NCBI GenBank assembly: GCA_963806735.1
Contig: CAWEBE010000074.1
Coordinates: 1-64,000, forward strand
Source: CADEFX01 sp963806735
GTDB lineage: Bacteria > Pseudomonadota > Alphaproteobacteria > Rhizobiales > Hyphomicrobiaceae
Length of the DNA: 64,000 nucleotides
Direction: 5' to 3'
Part shown: one piece after another, positions 40,078-49,183 of the stretch
Position numbering within the stretch: position 1 is the first letter of the stretch
Layout of the letters: each line of letters starts with the position of its first letter
Notes under the pieces: generated by a model
Told to the model about the DNA's origin: nothing
The model's input: the letters and a program-made list of their open reading frames with translations, nothing else
Databases searched by the model: none
Made by a program: the position numbers and the translations under genes

Positions 40078-41022
40078 ATGAACGAGAGCAGCTATGCCCG
40101 CCTGGCCGCGGTCGTTTTCGCAATCATTGCGCTTTTGCAATTGCCACGAGCGGTCGGCGGCTGGTCTATTGCCTTCGTCCTTCTACTCCTGTCCCAGCTG
40201 TCTGGAGCAGAGGCCCAGCAGAAGGGCAGCCGAGCCGGCGAGGTCCCCGGCCCTAAGGATGTGTTCCGCGACTGCGCAGCCTGTCCTGAGATGGTCGTGG
40301 TGCCGGCAGGTGAGTTCATCATGGGATCGCCGCCGAGCGAGCGGGGCCGCAATCCGGACGAAGGCCCGCAGCGCAAAGTGACCTTCGCGCGGCCTTTCGC
40401 GGCCGGCAAGTATGAGGTGACTTTCGCGCAATGGGATGCGTGCGTAGCCGAGGCCGGCTGCACGCACAAGCCCGGCGACAACGGTTGGGGCCGTGGCAAG
40501 CGCCCCATCATCAACGTGTCGTGGAACGATGCTCAGGAGTTCGTAGGCTGGCTCGCGAAAAAGACCGGCAAGCCCTACCGCCTGCTGACGGAGGCCGAGT
40601 GGGAGTATGCGGCACGCGGCACCACCAAGGCGACCGATCCGCAATCTCCGTTCTCGACAGGCTCGACCATCAACTACAGCCAAGCTAACTACGACGCCAA
40701 TTTCGTCTACGGCGCCGGTGCCAAGATGGGCGTCTACCGCCAAAAGACCCTCGACGTCGGCTCCTTCAAGCCCAACGCTTTTGGCCTGAATGATATGCAC
40801 GGCAACGTCTGGGAGTGGGTAGAGGACTGCTACAAGGACAGCTACGCTGGCGCACCCACCGACGGCTCGGCCGTCACATCACCCAAATGCATGCTCAACA
40901 TGCTGCGCGGCGGCGCGTGGAACTATTATCCCCAGCTGCTCCGCTCTGCCTATCGCTATGCATCCGCTCCCGGCGTACGCACGGAGAATGCGGGCTTTCG
41001 CGTTGCCCGGTCGATGCAATAA
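40078..41022 (+). CDS. SUMF1/FGE-sulfatase-domain protein, exported
   Basis: This 314-residue protein starts at ATG 40078 (GGAG seven bases upstream; another ATG at 40066 precedes that site). A hydrophobic N-terminus (WSIAFVLLLLSQLSGAEAQ) looks like a signal or anchor. The rest is a formylglycine-generating-enzyme-type domain: MVVVPAGEFIMGSPPSE, YRLLTEAEWEYAARG, NAFGLNDMHGNVWEWVEDCY and MLRGGAWNYYPQLLRSAYRY. The two active-site cysteines of true FGE, expected in that last block, are absent, so sulfatase activation is unlikely. Many bacterial members have structural or ligand-binding roles. The L,D-transpeptidase gene follows after 25 bases. Confidence 0.85.
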   Translation: MNESSYARLAAVVFAIIALLQLPRAVGGWSIAFVLLLLSQLSGAEAQQKGSRAGEVPGPKDVFRDCAACPEMVVVPAGEFIMGSPPSERGRNPDEGPQRKVTFARPFAAGKYEVTFAQWDACVAEAGCTHKPGDNGWGRGKRPIINVSWNDAQEFVGWLAKKTGKPYRLLTEAEWEYAARGTTKATDPQSPFSTGSTINYSQANYDANFVYGAGAKMGVYRQKTLDVGSFKPNAFGLNDMHGNVWEWVEDCYKDSYAGAPTDGSAVTSPKCMLNMLRGGAWNYYPQLLRSAYRYASAPGVRTENAGFRVARSMQ

Positions 41023-41047
41023 GTGGCCCGTTTGGAGATGAATCGCG

Positions 41048-42748
41048 ATGAATCGCATGGCCTTCAGGATTGTCTCGCCGCTGAGCAACGCCAGATTGGC
41101 CATCGGTGGCATCGCCCTTTGTATGGGGCTCACCTATAGCCAAACCGTGAGCGCCCAATTCAGCAAATACGGCACCCCGTATGGCTCATACGGCGGCTAC
41201 AAGCAGTACAGGCAATACGACCCATACAAGGAATACGATAAGCCCTCTCCCAGCGAGGATCGAGGCGAGATGGTACCGTTCCGCCGCGGCGGCGGACCGC
41301 TGCTGGCGGTGGTCGCGCTCGATGCGCAACGCATCACGGTCTACGACAACAACGGTCGGATGCTCCAGCAGTCTCCGGTTTCGACGGGCACTACTGGCTA
41401 TGAGACGCCGGCCGGCATCTTCAGCGTCGTGCAGAAGAAGGCGGACCACAACTCCAACCTATATGAAGACGGCAACATGCCGTTTATGCAGCGCATCACC
41501 TGGACCGGCATTGCGCTGCACGCCGGGGTGCTGCCCGGCCGTCCGGCCTCGCACGGTTGCGTGCGCATGCCCATGGACTTTGCCCAGCGGTTATTCGATC
41601 TGACCGATGTCGGGATGCGGGTGATCATCGTACGCAACGACATCGCGCTTGCCTACTTCGATCACCCGCAGCTCTTCAAATGGAATGCAGCCCGCAATGA
41701 TCTGCCTACGCGGCCGAGCAATGTGTCCTCGCGCCCGGCCACCGCAGGCTCGGCCGACCAACTGCAGGCCTTGAAATTGATTGCCGCATCCAAAGCCTCC
41801 GAAGCGGAAGCCGCCGGACGCAAGGCCACCGAGGTCAGGCGTGTGGCCACCCGCAAGTCTGCCGACGCCGCGTCTGCCACCAAGGCGCTGCAAGCCGCGG
41901 AGGCCAGCCAGGCTCGCGCCGACGCGCAGTTGAAGGACGCCGAGAAAGCGCTTGAGGCCATCTACACGGCCGCCATACCCAGCACGTCGGAAGCCGTCAA
42001 GCAGGCCGAGACGGCCAAAGAAAAGGCCGCAGCGCGGCTCGCCGAGAGCGACACGCAGTTGCGGGCCGCGAAATCCCAGACGCAGACCAAGATCGACGCC
42101 GCGACAGCCGCCGAGGACGAGGCCAAGGCAGCAGAAGATGCCAGGGATGTCGCGCAGGACGCCGCTTCCGAAGCCAAGCGCCGAACTCTGCCTATTTCCG
42201 TGTTCGTCAGCCGCAAGACTCAGCGCTTCTACGTTCGCCAGGGTTACGTGCCGATGTTCGAGGGACCGATCACCATCCGGGACCCCGACAAGTCGATCGG
42301 CAGCTACGTCTTCACCGCGTTCGCCAACGCGGACAGTCGCGTGCGCTGGAGCGTCGTCTCCATGTACGCCGATGACAACCGCAAGGTCGCCGCCGAGCCT
42401 GTCGCGCGAAGCTCCTCGCGGAGGGGCGAATCTCGCCGCAGTATCGAGGCAAGTCCGGCAGACGTCGCCGGCGCCAAAGCCGCCCTCGACCGTATCGCCA
42501 TCCCGCACGAGGCGCTTCAGCGCATCTCGGACGTCGTGCTGCCGGGCTCCTCCCTCATCGTCTCCGATGAAGGCCTCAGCATCGAGACCGGCAAGGACAC
42601 TGATTTCGTGATCGTCATGAGTGGCGAACCGCAAGGCGCCCTCAAGGTGCGACAACGCGAGCCCAGACCCGCCGACTCCTGGGGCAGCCCCTATGGCGGC
42701 TATGGCAAGTCGCCCTTCGGCGGCGGTGGCTTCTTCTGGAAGTATTGA
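41048..42748 (+). CDS. L,D-transpeptidase (YkuD) with coiled coil and second YkuD-like half
   Basis: This 566-residue exported protein has a signal peptide (to about residue 36), a Tyr/Gly-rich segment (KYGTPYGSYGGYKQYRQY) and a YkuD domain (residues 85-200). The catalytic motif is ALHAGVLPGRPASHGCVRMP with Cys171 and His169. Residues 230-375 are alanine-, lysine- and glutamate-rich and should form a coiled coil. The C-terminal part (ISVFVSRKTQRFYVRQGYVP to LIVSDEG) resembles a YkuD domain without catalytic residues, and the protein ends in another Gly/Tyr-rich tail. Such enzymes cross-link peptidoglycan 3-3 or attach proteins to it. Confidence 0.9.
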   Translation: MNRMAFRIVSPLSNARLAIGGIALCMGLTYSQTVSAQFSKYGTPYGSYGGYKQYRQYDPYKEYDKPSPSEDRGEMVPFRRGGGPLLAVVALDAQRITVYDNNGRMLQQSPVSTGTTGYETPAGIFSVVQKKADHNSNLYEDGNMPFMQRITWTGIALHAGVLPGRPASHGCVRMPMDFAQRLFDLTDVGMRVIIVRNDIALAYFDHPQLFKWNAARNDLPTRPSNVSSRPATAGSADQLQALKLIAASKASEAEAAGRKATEVRRVATRKSADAASATKALQAAEASQARADAQLKDAEKALEAIYTAAIPSTSEAVKQAETAKEKAAARLAESDTQLRAAKSQTQTKIDAATAAEDEAKAAEDARDVAQDAASEAKRRTLPISVFVSRKTQRFYVRQGYVPMFEGPITIRDPDKSIGSYVFTAFANADSRVRWSVVSMYADDNRKVAAEPVARSSSRRGESRRSIEASPADVAGAKAALDRIAIPHEALQRISDVVLPGSSLIVSDEGLSIETGKDTDFVIVMSGEPQGALKVRQREPRPADSWGSPYGGYGKSPFGGGGFFWKY

Positions 42749-42822
42749 GCAGCGCGAACGTTTACTCTCGGTGAGCGGGTCCAGCGTAGTCCGAAACGTG
42801 AGGGCTTCCTACCGCGGCGCGA

Positions 42823-44559
42823 TTACTCCGCAGCCTGAGCCATGAACGGGCCCCTCTGCGGGCCTCGCACGAGTTGGCCGGATAGCGCGCCGGTCGCTTT
42901 GCCATTGCGCGTGACCACTGTGCCCGAGACCAGGGTCGCCTCGTAGCCGTCCGTTCTCTGGATCAGCCGTCGTCCGCCGGCGGGCAGGTCGTAGACAACC
43001 TCAGGCGCATGTAGTTTGAGGCGCGCATAGTCGATGACATTGAGGTCGGCCTTGGCCCCTCGGCAGACGAGACCACGATCGTTGAGGCCGATCGCGCGCG
43101 CATTGTCGCTCGTAACGCGTTTCACAGCCCAGGCAAGCGGCACCTTCGCCCCACGCGTGCGGTCGCGCGCCCAGTGTGTCAGCATGTACGTTATGGCACT
43201 GGCATCGCACAGAATGCCGACGTGCGCGCCGCCGTCGCCGAGACCGACAAGTGTGTGCGGGTGGCGCATCATGTCGTGCACAGTATCGAGCGTGCCGTAG
43301 GTGTAGTTGCTGAGCGGCCGGTAAAGAATTGCTTTGCCGTCCCTCTCGAGCAGCATGTCGTAGGCGACCTCGGCCGGCAGACGGCCTTCGCGGGCAGCCC
43401 GCGCCGCAACGCTGGTCTCGGCGGCCGGCTCATAGTCGGGCGGGTCGCCGAGCGGAAAGATGCGATCCCAGCGGGTAACACGTCTCTTCAGGACTTCGTC
43501 ATCGGTGGTCTCAGCAATCAGTCTTGCGCGCAGCTCCGACTTGCGCAGGGCCTCCATCCTCTTCTCAAATGAAAGACCTTCGATTGCCTTCCAGCTCGGG
43601 CGCCCAATGAACGGGTTCTGCGAGATCTCGAAGCCGAGCAGGATACCGGTCGGCCGGGTCAGCACCTGCCCCATCATCGGCAACCCGGCCTTCTGCGCCT
43701 CCGTTACCTGGTCCATCAGCCGGCGCCATTCCTCTGGCCTATTGTCGCGCTGAAGAATGGTAATCGACATCGGCCTGCCAGAGCGCTCGACGAGGCGACG
43801 TAACAAAGCCATCTCCACCTCCGGCTCGTCGAAATCGGAGATCACTTGCAGCCAGCCGGAGCCTGTTTTCGCCAAGGCCTGGGCAATCTCGGTAAGCTCG
43901 GCCTCGTCGGCTCTGAGTGTCGGTATGTGGCGACCGTCGAGCGTCTTATGGTTGATCGTGCGCGACGTCGAAAAGCCGAGAGCTCCGGCCTGGATGCCAG
44001 CGGCCGCAAGTGCCGCCATCCGCGAGCGATCCTCAGCTGTCGCAGGCTCACGATCAGCGCCACGCTGGCCCATGACGAAGACGCGAAGCGCCGCGTGCGG
44101 CACCTGTGTCACGACGTCGAGATCATAGGGACGCGCCTCGAGCGCATCGAGGTAGTCCTCGAACGTTTCCCAGTTCCAGGGAAGACCTTCGGTCAGCACG
44201 ACCTCTGGAATGTCCTCGACGCCTTCCATGAGCTTTACCAGCATGTCTCGCTGTGCAGGCCTGCAGGGCGCGAAGCCGACACCGCAGTTGCCGATAACGG
44301 CGGTGGTGACGCCATTCCAGGTCGATGGTGTTATCTCGCTGGACCAAGTTACCTGCGCGTCATAGTGCGTGTGCAAGTCGACGAACCCAGGCGTCACAAT
44401 CCGATCCTTAGCGGCGATCTCCTCGCGGCCTTTCGGAAGACCCGGCGCGACAGCGCTGATGCGGCCGTTGTCGATCGCGACGTCCGCCTCGAAAGGCTCC
44501 CGCCCGGAACCATCAATGACGGTGCCGCCACGGATAACGAGCTGATGCGTATCTGCCAT
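42823..44559 (-). CDS. N-acyl-D-amino-acid deacylase-family amidohydrolase
   Basis: This 578-residue protein is an amidohydrolase-3 type enzyme: QLVIRGGTVIDGSGREPFEAD at the N-terminus, the metal motif PGFVDLHTHYDAQVTWS (residues about 55-72), GNCGVGFAPCRP with a metal-bridging cysteine as in D-aminoacylase, and GDGGAHVG near residue 440 with the late aspartate. Family members remove acyl groups from D-amino acids or act on other cyclic or acylated amides. It is cytoplasmic and stands alone. The substrate is uncertain. Confidence 0.88.
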   Translation of the reverse strand: MADTHQLVIRGGTVIDGSGREPFEADVAIDNGRISAVAPGLPKGREEIAAKDRIVTPGFVDLHTHYDAQVTWSSEITPSTWNGVTTAVIGNCGVGFAPCRPAQRDMLVKLMEGVEDIPEVVLTEGLPWNWETFEDYLDALEARPYDLDVVTQVPHAALRVFVMGQRGADREPATAEDRSRMAALAAAGIQAGALGFSTSRTINHKTLDGRHIPTLRADEAELTEIAQALAKTGSGWLQVISDFDEPEVEMALLRRLVERSGRPMSITILQRDNRPEEWRRLMDQVTEAQKAGLPMMGQVLTRPTGILLGFEISQNPFIGRPSWKAIEGLSFEKRMEALRKSELRARLIAETTDDEVLKRRVTRWDRIFPLGDPPDYEPAAETSVAARAAREGRLPAEVAYDMLLERDGKAILYRPLSNYTYGTLDTVHDMMRHPHTLVGLGDGGAHVGILCDASAITYMLTHWARDRTRGAKVPLAWAVKRVTSDNARAIGLNDRGLVCRGAKADLNVIDYARLKLHAPEVVYDLPAGGRRLIQRTDGYEATLVSGTVVTRNGKATGALSGQLVRGPQRGPFMAQAAE

Positions 44560-45122
44560 CGAAAGCGCGCCCCTCTAACATCTCCTCCCGGCAACGCCAT
44601 CCGACCGACGGCATCTGCCACTTGGAGCCGGCGCGATCTGTCGTTGCCGCGCGCGGCCCAGCTCAAACGTCAGGATCGCGCGAAATCTGTGCACCCGGCA
44701 AGCCCGTAGAACGCAAACCGGCGCGCGTTATGTCCGCTTGCGGTGAACGAGCTTAGACTAAGGTTTGAGAGGAGCCAGTTGCTCGGCCTTCACCAGGCAG
44801 GCCGCAGGGCCTCGAATACAGCCCACAGGTTGAACAGCACGAAGGCCAACAGGCAGAGTTGCCGAACACGCTGCGACCACCGCGCTCCCTCCATGCCACG
44901 ATCTGCCCGGGCTGATGCTGCTCCGCCTGCTGCTTCGCACCCTCCCGCGTGCGAGATTGCGGTGCGGACGGGCGCTCAGCCGGCTATGGCTACCGTTTTC
45001 CGCGCTTGGCTCTCCTGGCCGCGATCGCCTCGGCCACCAGGATGCGCACCATCGCTTCGGATTGAATCAGTTTGCCGTAACCGAGACCTCGCGGCCGAAG
45101 CGTGAATCCTGCTCTACGCTTT
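44560..45122. other. gene-poor stretch with two possible small coding remnants
   Basis: Two short minus-strand frames are worth noting. One at 44790-44894 starts with ATG and encodes 34 residues with a hydrophobic helix (LCLLAFVLFNLWAVFEAL) but lacks a ribosome site. The other ends with TAG at 44990-44992 and reads RPRGLGYGKLIQSEAM then VRILVAEAIAARRAKRGKR. It is open back into palindromic element C and has no visible start, so it may be the 3' end of a gene cut by the element. No function is assigned to either. Confidence 0.35.
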
Positions 45123-45210
45123 GAGTGCGATTTACGCGTCGCGGCAGAGCCGCGCTACGCGCGGACATATGGAAGCTGCAGTGCTTCCATATGAGACGAT
45201 CGCACTCTAG
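45123..45210. repeat. palindromic element C, copy 2
   Basis: GAGTGCGAT at 45123 pairs ATCGCACTC ending at 45208, and CTAG is at 45207-45210. Inside is the hairpin CATATGGAAGC-tgcagt-GCTTCCATATG, plus two small GC hairpins (CGCGGCAGAGCCGCG and CGCGCTACGCGCG) absent from copy 1. CTAG supplies the TAG stop of the TylF-like methyltransferase gene on the minus strand. Confidence 0.75.
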
Positions 45211-45989
45211 GAGCGCTTGATCCAGTAGCCGCCATAGTGATCGATCTGAACGATCGGATCGGCGATGCGCTGCGCGGCACGAAACTCGTCAACGGCCTGG
45301 CGCTGCGATTCAAACAGGAAATAGTCGTCGGCGATCAGCGTGCCGCCCGGCGAAAGCTTGTGGTAGAGATTGACGAGGCCATCCCTCGTGCTCTCGTACA
45401 TGTCCCCATCCAGGCGCAATACAGCCAGCGCCGCAACTGGCGCGGCCGGCAGCGTGTCCTTGAACAGCCCCTCGAGGAATACGACCTGATCGTCCAGCAA
45501 ATGGTAGCGGGCGAACGCCGCCTTCACGTCCTGGAGGGAAACGGCAAACTCCGTGTAGGCGTGGAAGGGAAACTGCGCATCCGGCGCCTCTGCAGGCGTG
45601 GGAAAGCCGGCAAACGAGTCTGCGGCAATTACCCTGCGGTCGGCAATTTGGTAAGCCGCGAGCACGGCGCGCATCATGATGCAGGCACCGCCTCGCCACA
45701 CGCCCGTCTCCATGAAGTCGCCGGGCACGCCTTCCTGTATCGCGCGCTCGCACTCACTGCGCACATTGTTCATGCGCCTGGCGCCGATCATGGACGGGGC
45801 CTTGGACGGCCAGTCCCAGCCCTGCTCGCGAAAGTCATCCTTGTAGCCCTCGAGCTTGGAGCCCGGCAGCGGCGGATCCTCGTTCAGCCGGCCAATGAGG
45901 CTGTCGCACATAAGGTCCAGATAGGCCGCGCGCATGCGAGCCATGTCCGATACATGCCGCTCAACTGCTCCGCGATCTGTGTCAGGCAT
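45207..45989 (-). CDS. TylF/MycF-family O-methyltransferase
   Basis: This 260-residue S-adenosylmethionine-dependent enzyme belongs to the macrocin O-methyltransferase family, which methylates sugar hydroxyls. Key blocks are MNNVRSECERAIQEGVPGDFMETGVWRGG (SAM binding), ADSFAGFPTP, VLRLDGDMYESTRDGL with the metal-binding aspartate, and GGTLIADDYF. The stop codon lies in the CTAG of element C. The nearby glycosyltransferases and NDP-sugar epimerases suggest methylation of a surface-glycan sugar. Confidence 0.9.
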   Translation of the reverse strand: MPDTDRGAVERHVSDMARMRAAYLDLMCDSLIGRLNEDPPLPGSKLEGYKDDFREQGWDWPSKAPSMIGARRMNNVRSECERAIQEGVPGDFMETGVWRGGACIMMRAVLAAYQIADRRVIAADSFAGFPTPAEAPDAQFPFHAYTEFAVSLQDVKAAFARYHLLDDQVVFLEGLFKDTLPAAPVAALAVLRLDGDMYESTRDGLVNLYHKLSPGGTLIADDYFLFESQRQAVDEFRAAQRIADPIVQIDHYGGYWIKRS

Positions 45990-46035
45990 CGGCAGAACCT
46001 GAGTTTGCGCCTGTATGCGACGGTTGCCGGAAACG

Positions 46036-46596
46036 CTAGAACCCGGTCCAAAGGCTATACTGCCCTATGGCAGCGTGTCCGTTGATGGCAATAGCCCGAC
46101 ACGGAGCAAACTCCGTCAACTGGGCCTGGAGGACCTGCACGCCGTAGCCGTTCAACACACCGCCAACCCTTTCGGTCAAGCCTGCGTTGAAGCCGACGCG
46201 ATCGGACTGTATATCCTCCAGTTTTCTCTCGCTGATCTCGGCCAGGATCGCTCCCTGCGACCGCTCCATGATGTCGGAGGGAAGATCTGCGATCTTGGCC
46301 AGCGCCGATACGACATCATCCACGTAATATGTGACCAACGCGCCGACGGTCACGGTTCGCAGGTCCTTGGTCATGACGACCTTAGACTGGATCCTTTGCG
46401 TCTGACGCACTGTTGCAATGGTTTTGTACGTGGTCGCGACGGGCCAGTACCAGTGCAGCCCTGGCTTCCATTCCTTGACCTGATAGCCACGCACGAATGC
46501 CACGCCGCCGTGCGTAGCCGGTACGATGACCAGCCAGGGGAGCAGCTTGAGGAGCGTCTGGAAGATCTCCCCGATCCAACCGAATGCCTTGTCCAC
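46036..46596 (-). CDS. short Band 7/SPFH-domain membrane protein
   Basis: This 186-residue protein has an N-terminal hydrophobic hairpin region (IFQTLLKLLPWLVIVPATHGG) followed by a Band 7 domain (VAFVRGYQVKEWKPGLHWYWP, then VVMTKDLRTVTVGALVTYYV and ILAEISERKLEDIQ). SPFH proteins form membrane-associated rings or platforms. It is shorter than the usual 250-400 residues, lacking the long C-terminal coiled coil. It lies between the methyltransferase and the glycoside-hydrolase-like gene on the same strand; its link to glycan synthesis is unclear. Confidence 0.8.
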   Translation of the reverse strand: MDKAFGWIGEIFQTLLKLLPWLVIVPATHGGVAFVRGYQVKEWKPGLHWYWPVATTYKTIATVRQTQRIQSKVVMTKDLRTVTVGALVTYYVDDVVSALAKIADLPSDIMERSQGAILAEISERKLEDIQSDRVGFNAGLTERVGGVLNGYGVQVLQAQLTEFAPCRAIAINGHAAIGQYSLWTGF

Positions 46597-46704
46597 GCGT
46601 CATCCCCATATCTCGCGCCGAGAATGCCGGAAGGTCGGGCTGGCAGCCGTCCCTGCGGGACGTCATCGCCAGGGCATCGTGCATTCTTCAGCAGGCTACG
46701 ATTC

Positions 46705-48024
46705 TCAACTCACCTCAGTGTCCGCGACGTTGGTCGCTACGGCGACGCCATATCCCTGCAGATTGACGGTTCCGTCAAATGGCTCGCGCGCCACCCGCTC
46801 GCCGGTACTCATGTCCAGGCGCAGGATTTCTCTGCAATCTGACAGCTCGCCGGCCCAGTCGGAGACGCGCAAAGTCCGCGGTTTGGCGGACGTGTTGACG
46901 AAAACACCGCTGCGACGGCCCTTGTCATCCCACGCGACAATGGCATCCATATCGGGGGCTTCGAAGCGATGTGACGGAAAACGGGTCCAGTCACCATACC
47001 GCACGTGCTGGGCGAAGATTTGCTTGCCGAGGCACGCGGGCGTCGGCGCGCCGCATATCGACATCAGGCCGTAGGCGTCGTCACGGTCGCCCCAATCCAA
47101 CTGTGTGGATGTTGCAGTCCACCGCATCTCCAAGTCCGCACCGCCACGGATCAGGTGGATGAGCGCAGAGGCATAGTACGCCGCCCCGAACGCGTTCTGA
47201 TTGAGGCCAAAGGTAAACAGGCGCTCATGGTGCGCCACGGTATTCAGCTCACCGCATACATTGAGAATGTCTCGGCCCTGCAGCAGCCGAGCTACTCCAC
47301 GTGAGCGGGCTTCGTACTGCGGCGTCTGAGCCATCGCTAGTGCCTGGAACACCTCACCATTCGGTGCATCCGGCGCACCCCATAATTTCGTATCTACGGT
47401 CTCGCTCGGCACTGCCGGCCGCCAGTCCGCGTACATGTGCCAATTGACGAAACCGATCATCCTGTTGTCGACGTCGGCCACAAGTTGCGCAATCCAGTCC
47501 ATCCAGAATGCCCGCTGCGTACCGTCTATGGAGGGGCCACCGAGCCTGAGCCGGCGTCCGCGGAGATACGGCTCGAGCTGCTCCAGGACAGCTACGGCGA
47601 CCTCCTCATAGATGCGGCGATACTGCGCATAAAGGACATCTCCGCCGATATCCGGATTGTTCGGCTCGTTCCAAACGCACCAGTACCAGTCCTTTACCTC
47701 GTTTCCCCCCCACTGCTCGATGCAGCTCCAGACAATTTCGCGACATCGCCCGACGAAGGTCCTGATGTTTGCAGGATTGTCGAAGGGCGGATGGAACTTG
47801 GCGAACGTCACCATGGGCTTCGCGCCCGCGTCGAGCACGGCCTGCAACATGGCGGCGAACCAATGCCACTCCTTGAACGGATCAGGCACCGGCTTGTCGA
47901 AGACAAAGACGCGGATGACCTGCGTACCCATGAGCTGCAGCCGCCGGCGGATCTGCGCGCGATGCTCGCCCATTGAAAATGCCGCCCAGCCATCTATCTC
48001 GTTGAAGCCATAGCGCAGCTTCAT
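46705..48024 (-). CDS. GH39-like glycoside hydrolase-type protein
   Basis: This 439-residue protein is a TIM-barrel protein of the clan GH-A/GH39 type. FNEIDGWAAFSMGEHRAQIRRRLQLMG starts the barrel and YWCVWNEPNNPDIGG carries the probable acid/base Glu120. Possible nucleophile regions lie in VCGELNTVAHH. The C-terminal 90 residues (AIVAWDDKGRRSGVFVNTSA...) look like the beta-sandwich of GH39 enzymes. No signal peptide is present. The start is taken at MKLRYGF, where similarity begins. In glycan gene clusters such proteins can trim or process the product; a cytoplasmic location is unusual. Substrate unknown. Confidence 0.72.
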   Translation of the reverse strand: MKLRYGFNEIDGWAAFSMGEHRAQIRRRLQLMGTQVIRVFVFDKPVPDPFKEWHWFAAMLQAVLDAGAKPMVTFAKFHPPFDNPANIRTFVGRCREIVWSCIEQWGGNEVKDWYWCVWNEPNNPDIGGDVLYAQYRRIYEEVAVAVLEQLEPYLRGRRLRLGGPSIDGTQRAFWMDWIAQLVADVDNRMIGFVNWHMYADWRPAVPSETVDTKLWGAPDAPNGEVFQALAMAQTPQYEARSRGVARLLQGRDILNVCGELNTVAHHERLFTFGLNQNAFGAAYYASALIHLIRGGADLEMRWTATSTQLDWGDRDDAYGLMSICGAPTPACLGKQIFAQHVRYGDWTRFPSHRFEAPDMDAIVAWDDKGRRSGVFVNTSAKPRTLRVSDWAGELSDCREILRLDMSTGERVAREPFDGTVNLQGYGVAVATNVADTEVS

Positions 48025-48100
48025 CCGCTGGGCTCCCGCGGGGGCGTCAAGAATGGAAGTCTGCCTGGTCACTATCGTCGATATCTCTCGAGTTCCACGG

Positions 48101-49153
48101 CTACGCCTCGATGAACTTGAGCAACTCGTGCAGACGCGCCTCGGGGCTGTGACGGTGGGCAAAATCCTTCCGGATTTCCATGACGATTTCGGCGTAGTGC
48201 TCCGGCCGCTCGAGCACGTCGGCAATCTTTTCGTGCGTATGCTCTCCATCGAGCACCAACTCGATGGCACTCTCCCCGTAAATCTCCGTGACATAGTCCC
48301 GGTCGAGGAGGAACAATGGGATGGTTCCGGCGGCCGGCGTCTCGAAGGTCCGGCACGTCACCATCCCGAGGCACTCGAACAGCGGCCGGTATACGACCGG
48401 ATTGAAGACGCCTTTGTTGATGGTGGCCGCGACTTGCTGATACGGAACAGCGGGTAGTGCCTCGACACGGATCCTTTTCAGATACTCGCGATCGACATAG
48501 TAGTTGGCTTTGATGTCATCCCATTGCATGTAGTCCATGGGGTACTGCCAGCCCTCTCCGACCAGTGCCACGCGGCCGACCCGATCCCGCACCCGCTCGA
48601 TTCCGCGCAGCACCTTGGACATGCCCCGCCAGCGGAACTTGGTATGGCCGACATAGACCATGCTGAATTCCTTGTCGGCGAACTCTAGCGGCGTCTCCCA
48701 GGTCGGGTCGTAGATGTGGAACAGGAACGGGCGGACATTCTGCCGCCGCGGCCGGTAGGTGGGTTGGAAAATCTTGTCCGACAGGCTGTCGCAGATGTCT
48801 GTCCAATAGCGGCTCGATTCCTGCGTTCGGTGATTGTAGTCACCGCCGAACTCGATCGGATCGTTATAAGCGCCGTCGCAATCGATCACGACACGACGCC
48901 GGCGTGGTACTGCGTCCAGCAATCTCGCCCAGTCGAGCCGGTCGCCGAACTGCAGCGCTGTCGTCCACTCGAAGACGTAGATGATTGCGTCGGCGCGCGT
49001 GAGGTCCTGGGAGTAGTCGAGCGCGAACTTCGGATTCGTCGGCCCGTAGACGGTCACCTCATGGCCCATGGTCTTGGCGGCGCGAGCATAGCCGCGCAGG
49101 TCCAGCATGCTGCCGGCGTTCTCGTACCCCCAGTAGACGAACACCAGCTTCAT
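48101..49153 (-). CDS. CgeB-like glycosyltransferase, paralogue 1 of 3
   Basis: This 350-residue protein reads as a GT-B-type enzyme: N-terminal Rossmann half (MKLVFVYWGYENAGSMLDLRGYARA, GHEVTVYGP), a middle block with ICDSLSDKIFQP and VRPFLFHIYDP, then MVYVGHTKFRWRGMSKVL and VVYRPLFECLGMVTCRTFET. The C-terminus resembles the Glyco_trans_1_2 domain of spore-maturation CgeB-like proteins. It is followed by the GH39-like gene and preceded by two paralogues with the same block order. It probably transfers a sugar in the cytoplasm; donor and acceptor are unknown. Confidence 0.75.
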   Translation of the reverse strand: MKLVFVYWGYENAGSMLDLRGYARAAKTMGHEVTVYGPTNPKFALDYSQDLTRADAIIYVFEWTTALQFGDRLDWARLLDAVPRRRRVVIDCDGAYNDPIEFGGDYNHRTQESSRYWTDICDSLSDKIFQPTYRPRRQNVRPFLFHIYDPTWETPLEFADKEFSMVYVGHTKFRWRGMSKVLRGIERVRDRVGRVALVGEGWQYPMDYMQWDDIKANYYVDREYLKRIRVEALPAVPYQQVAATINKGVFNPVVYRPLFECLGMVTCRTFETPAAGTIPLFLLDRDYVTEIYGESAIELVLDGEHTHEKIADVLERPEHYAEIVMEIRKDFAHRHSPEARLHELLKFIEA

Positions 49154-49183
49154 TGCGCGACTCCGTTGGAGGTCATGGCCGCA

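Noticed and set aside
40078..41022. True sulfatase-activating formylglycine-generating enzyme
   Set aside because: The expected active-site cysteines in the C-terminal RGGxW...RSAYR block are missing, and no sulfatase gene lies nearby.
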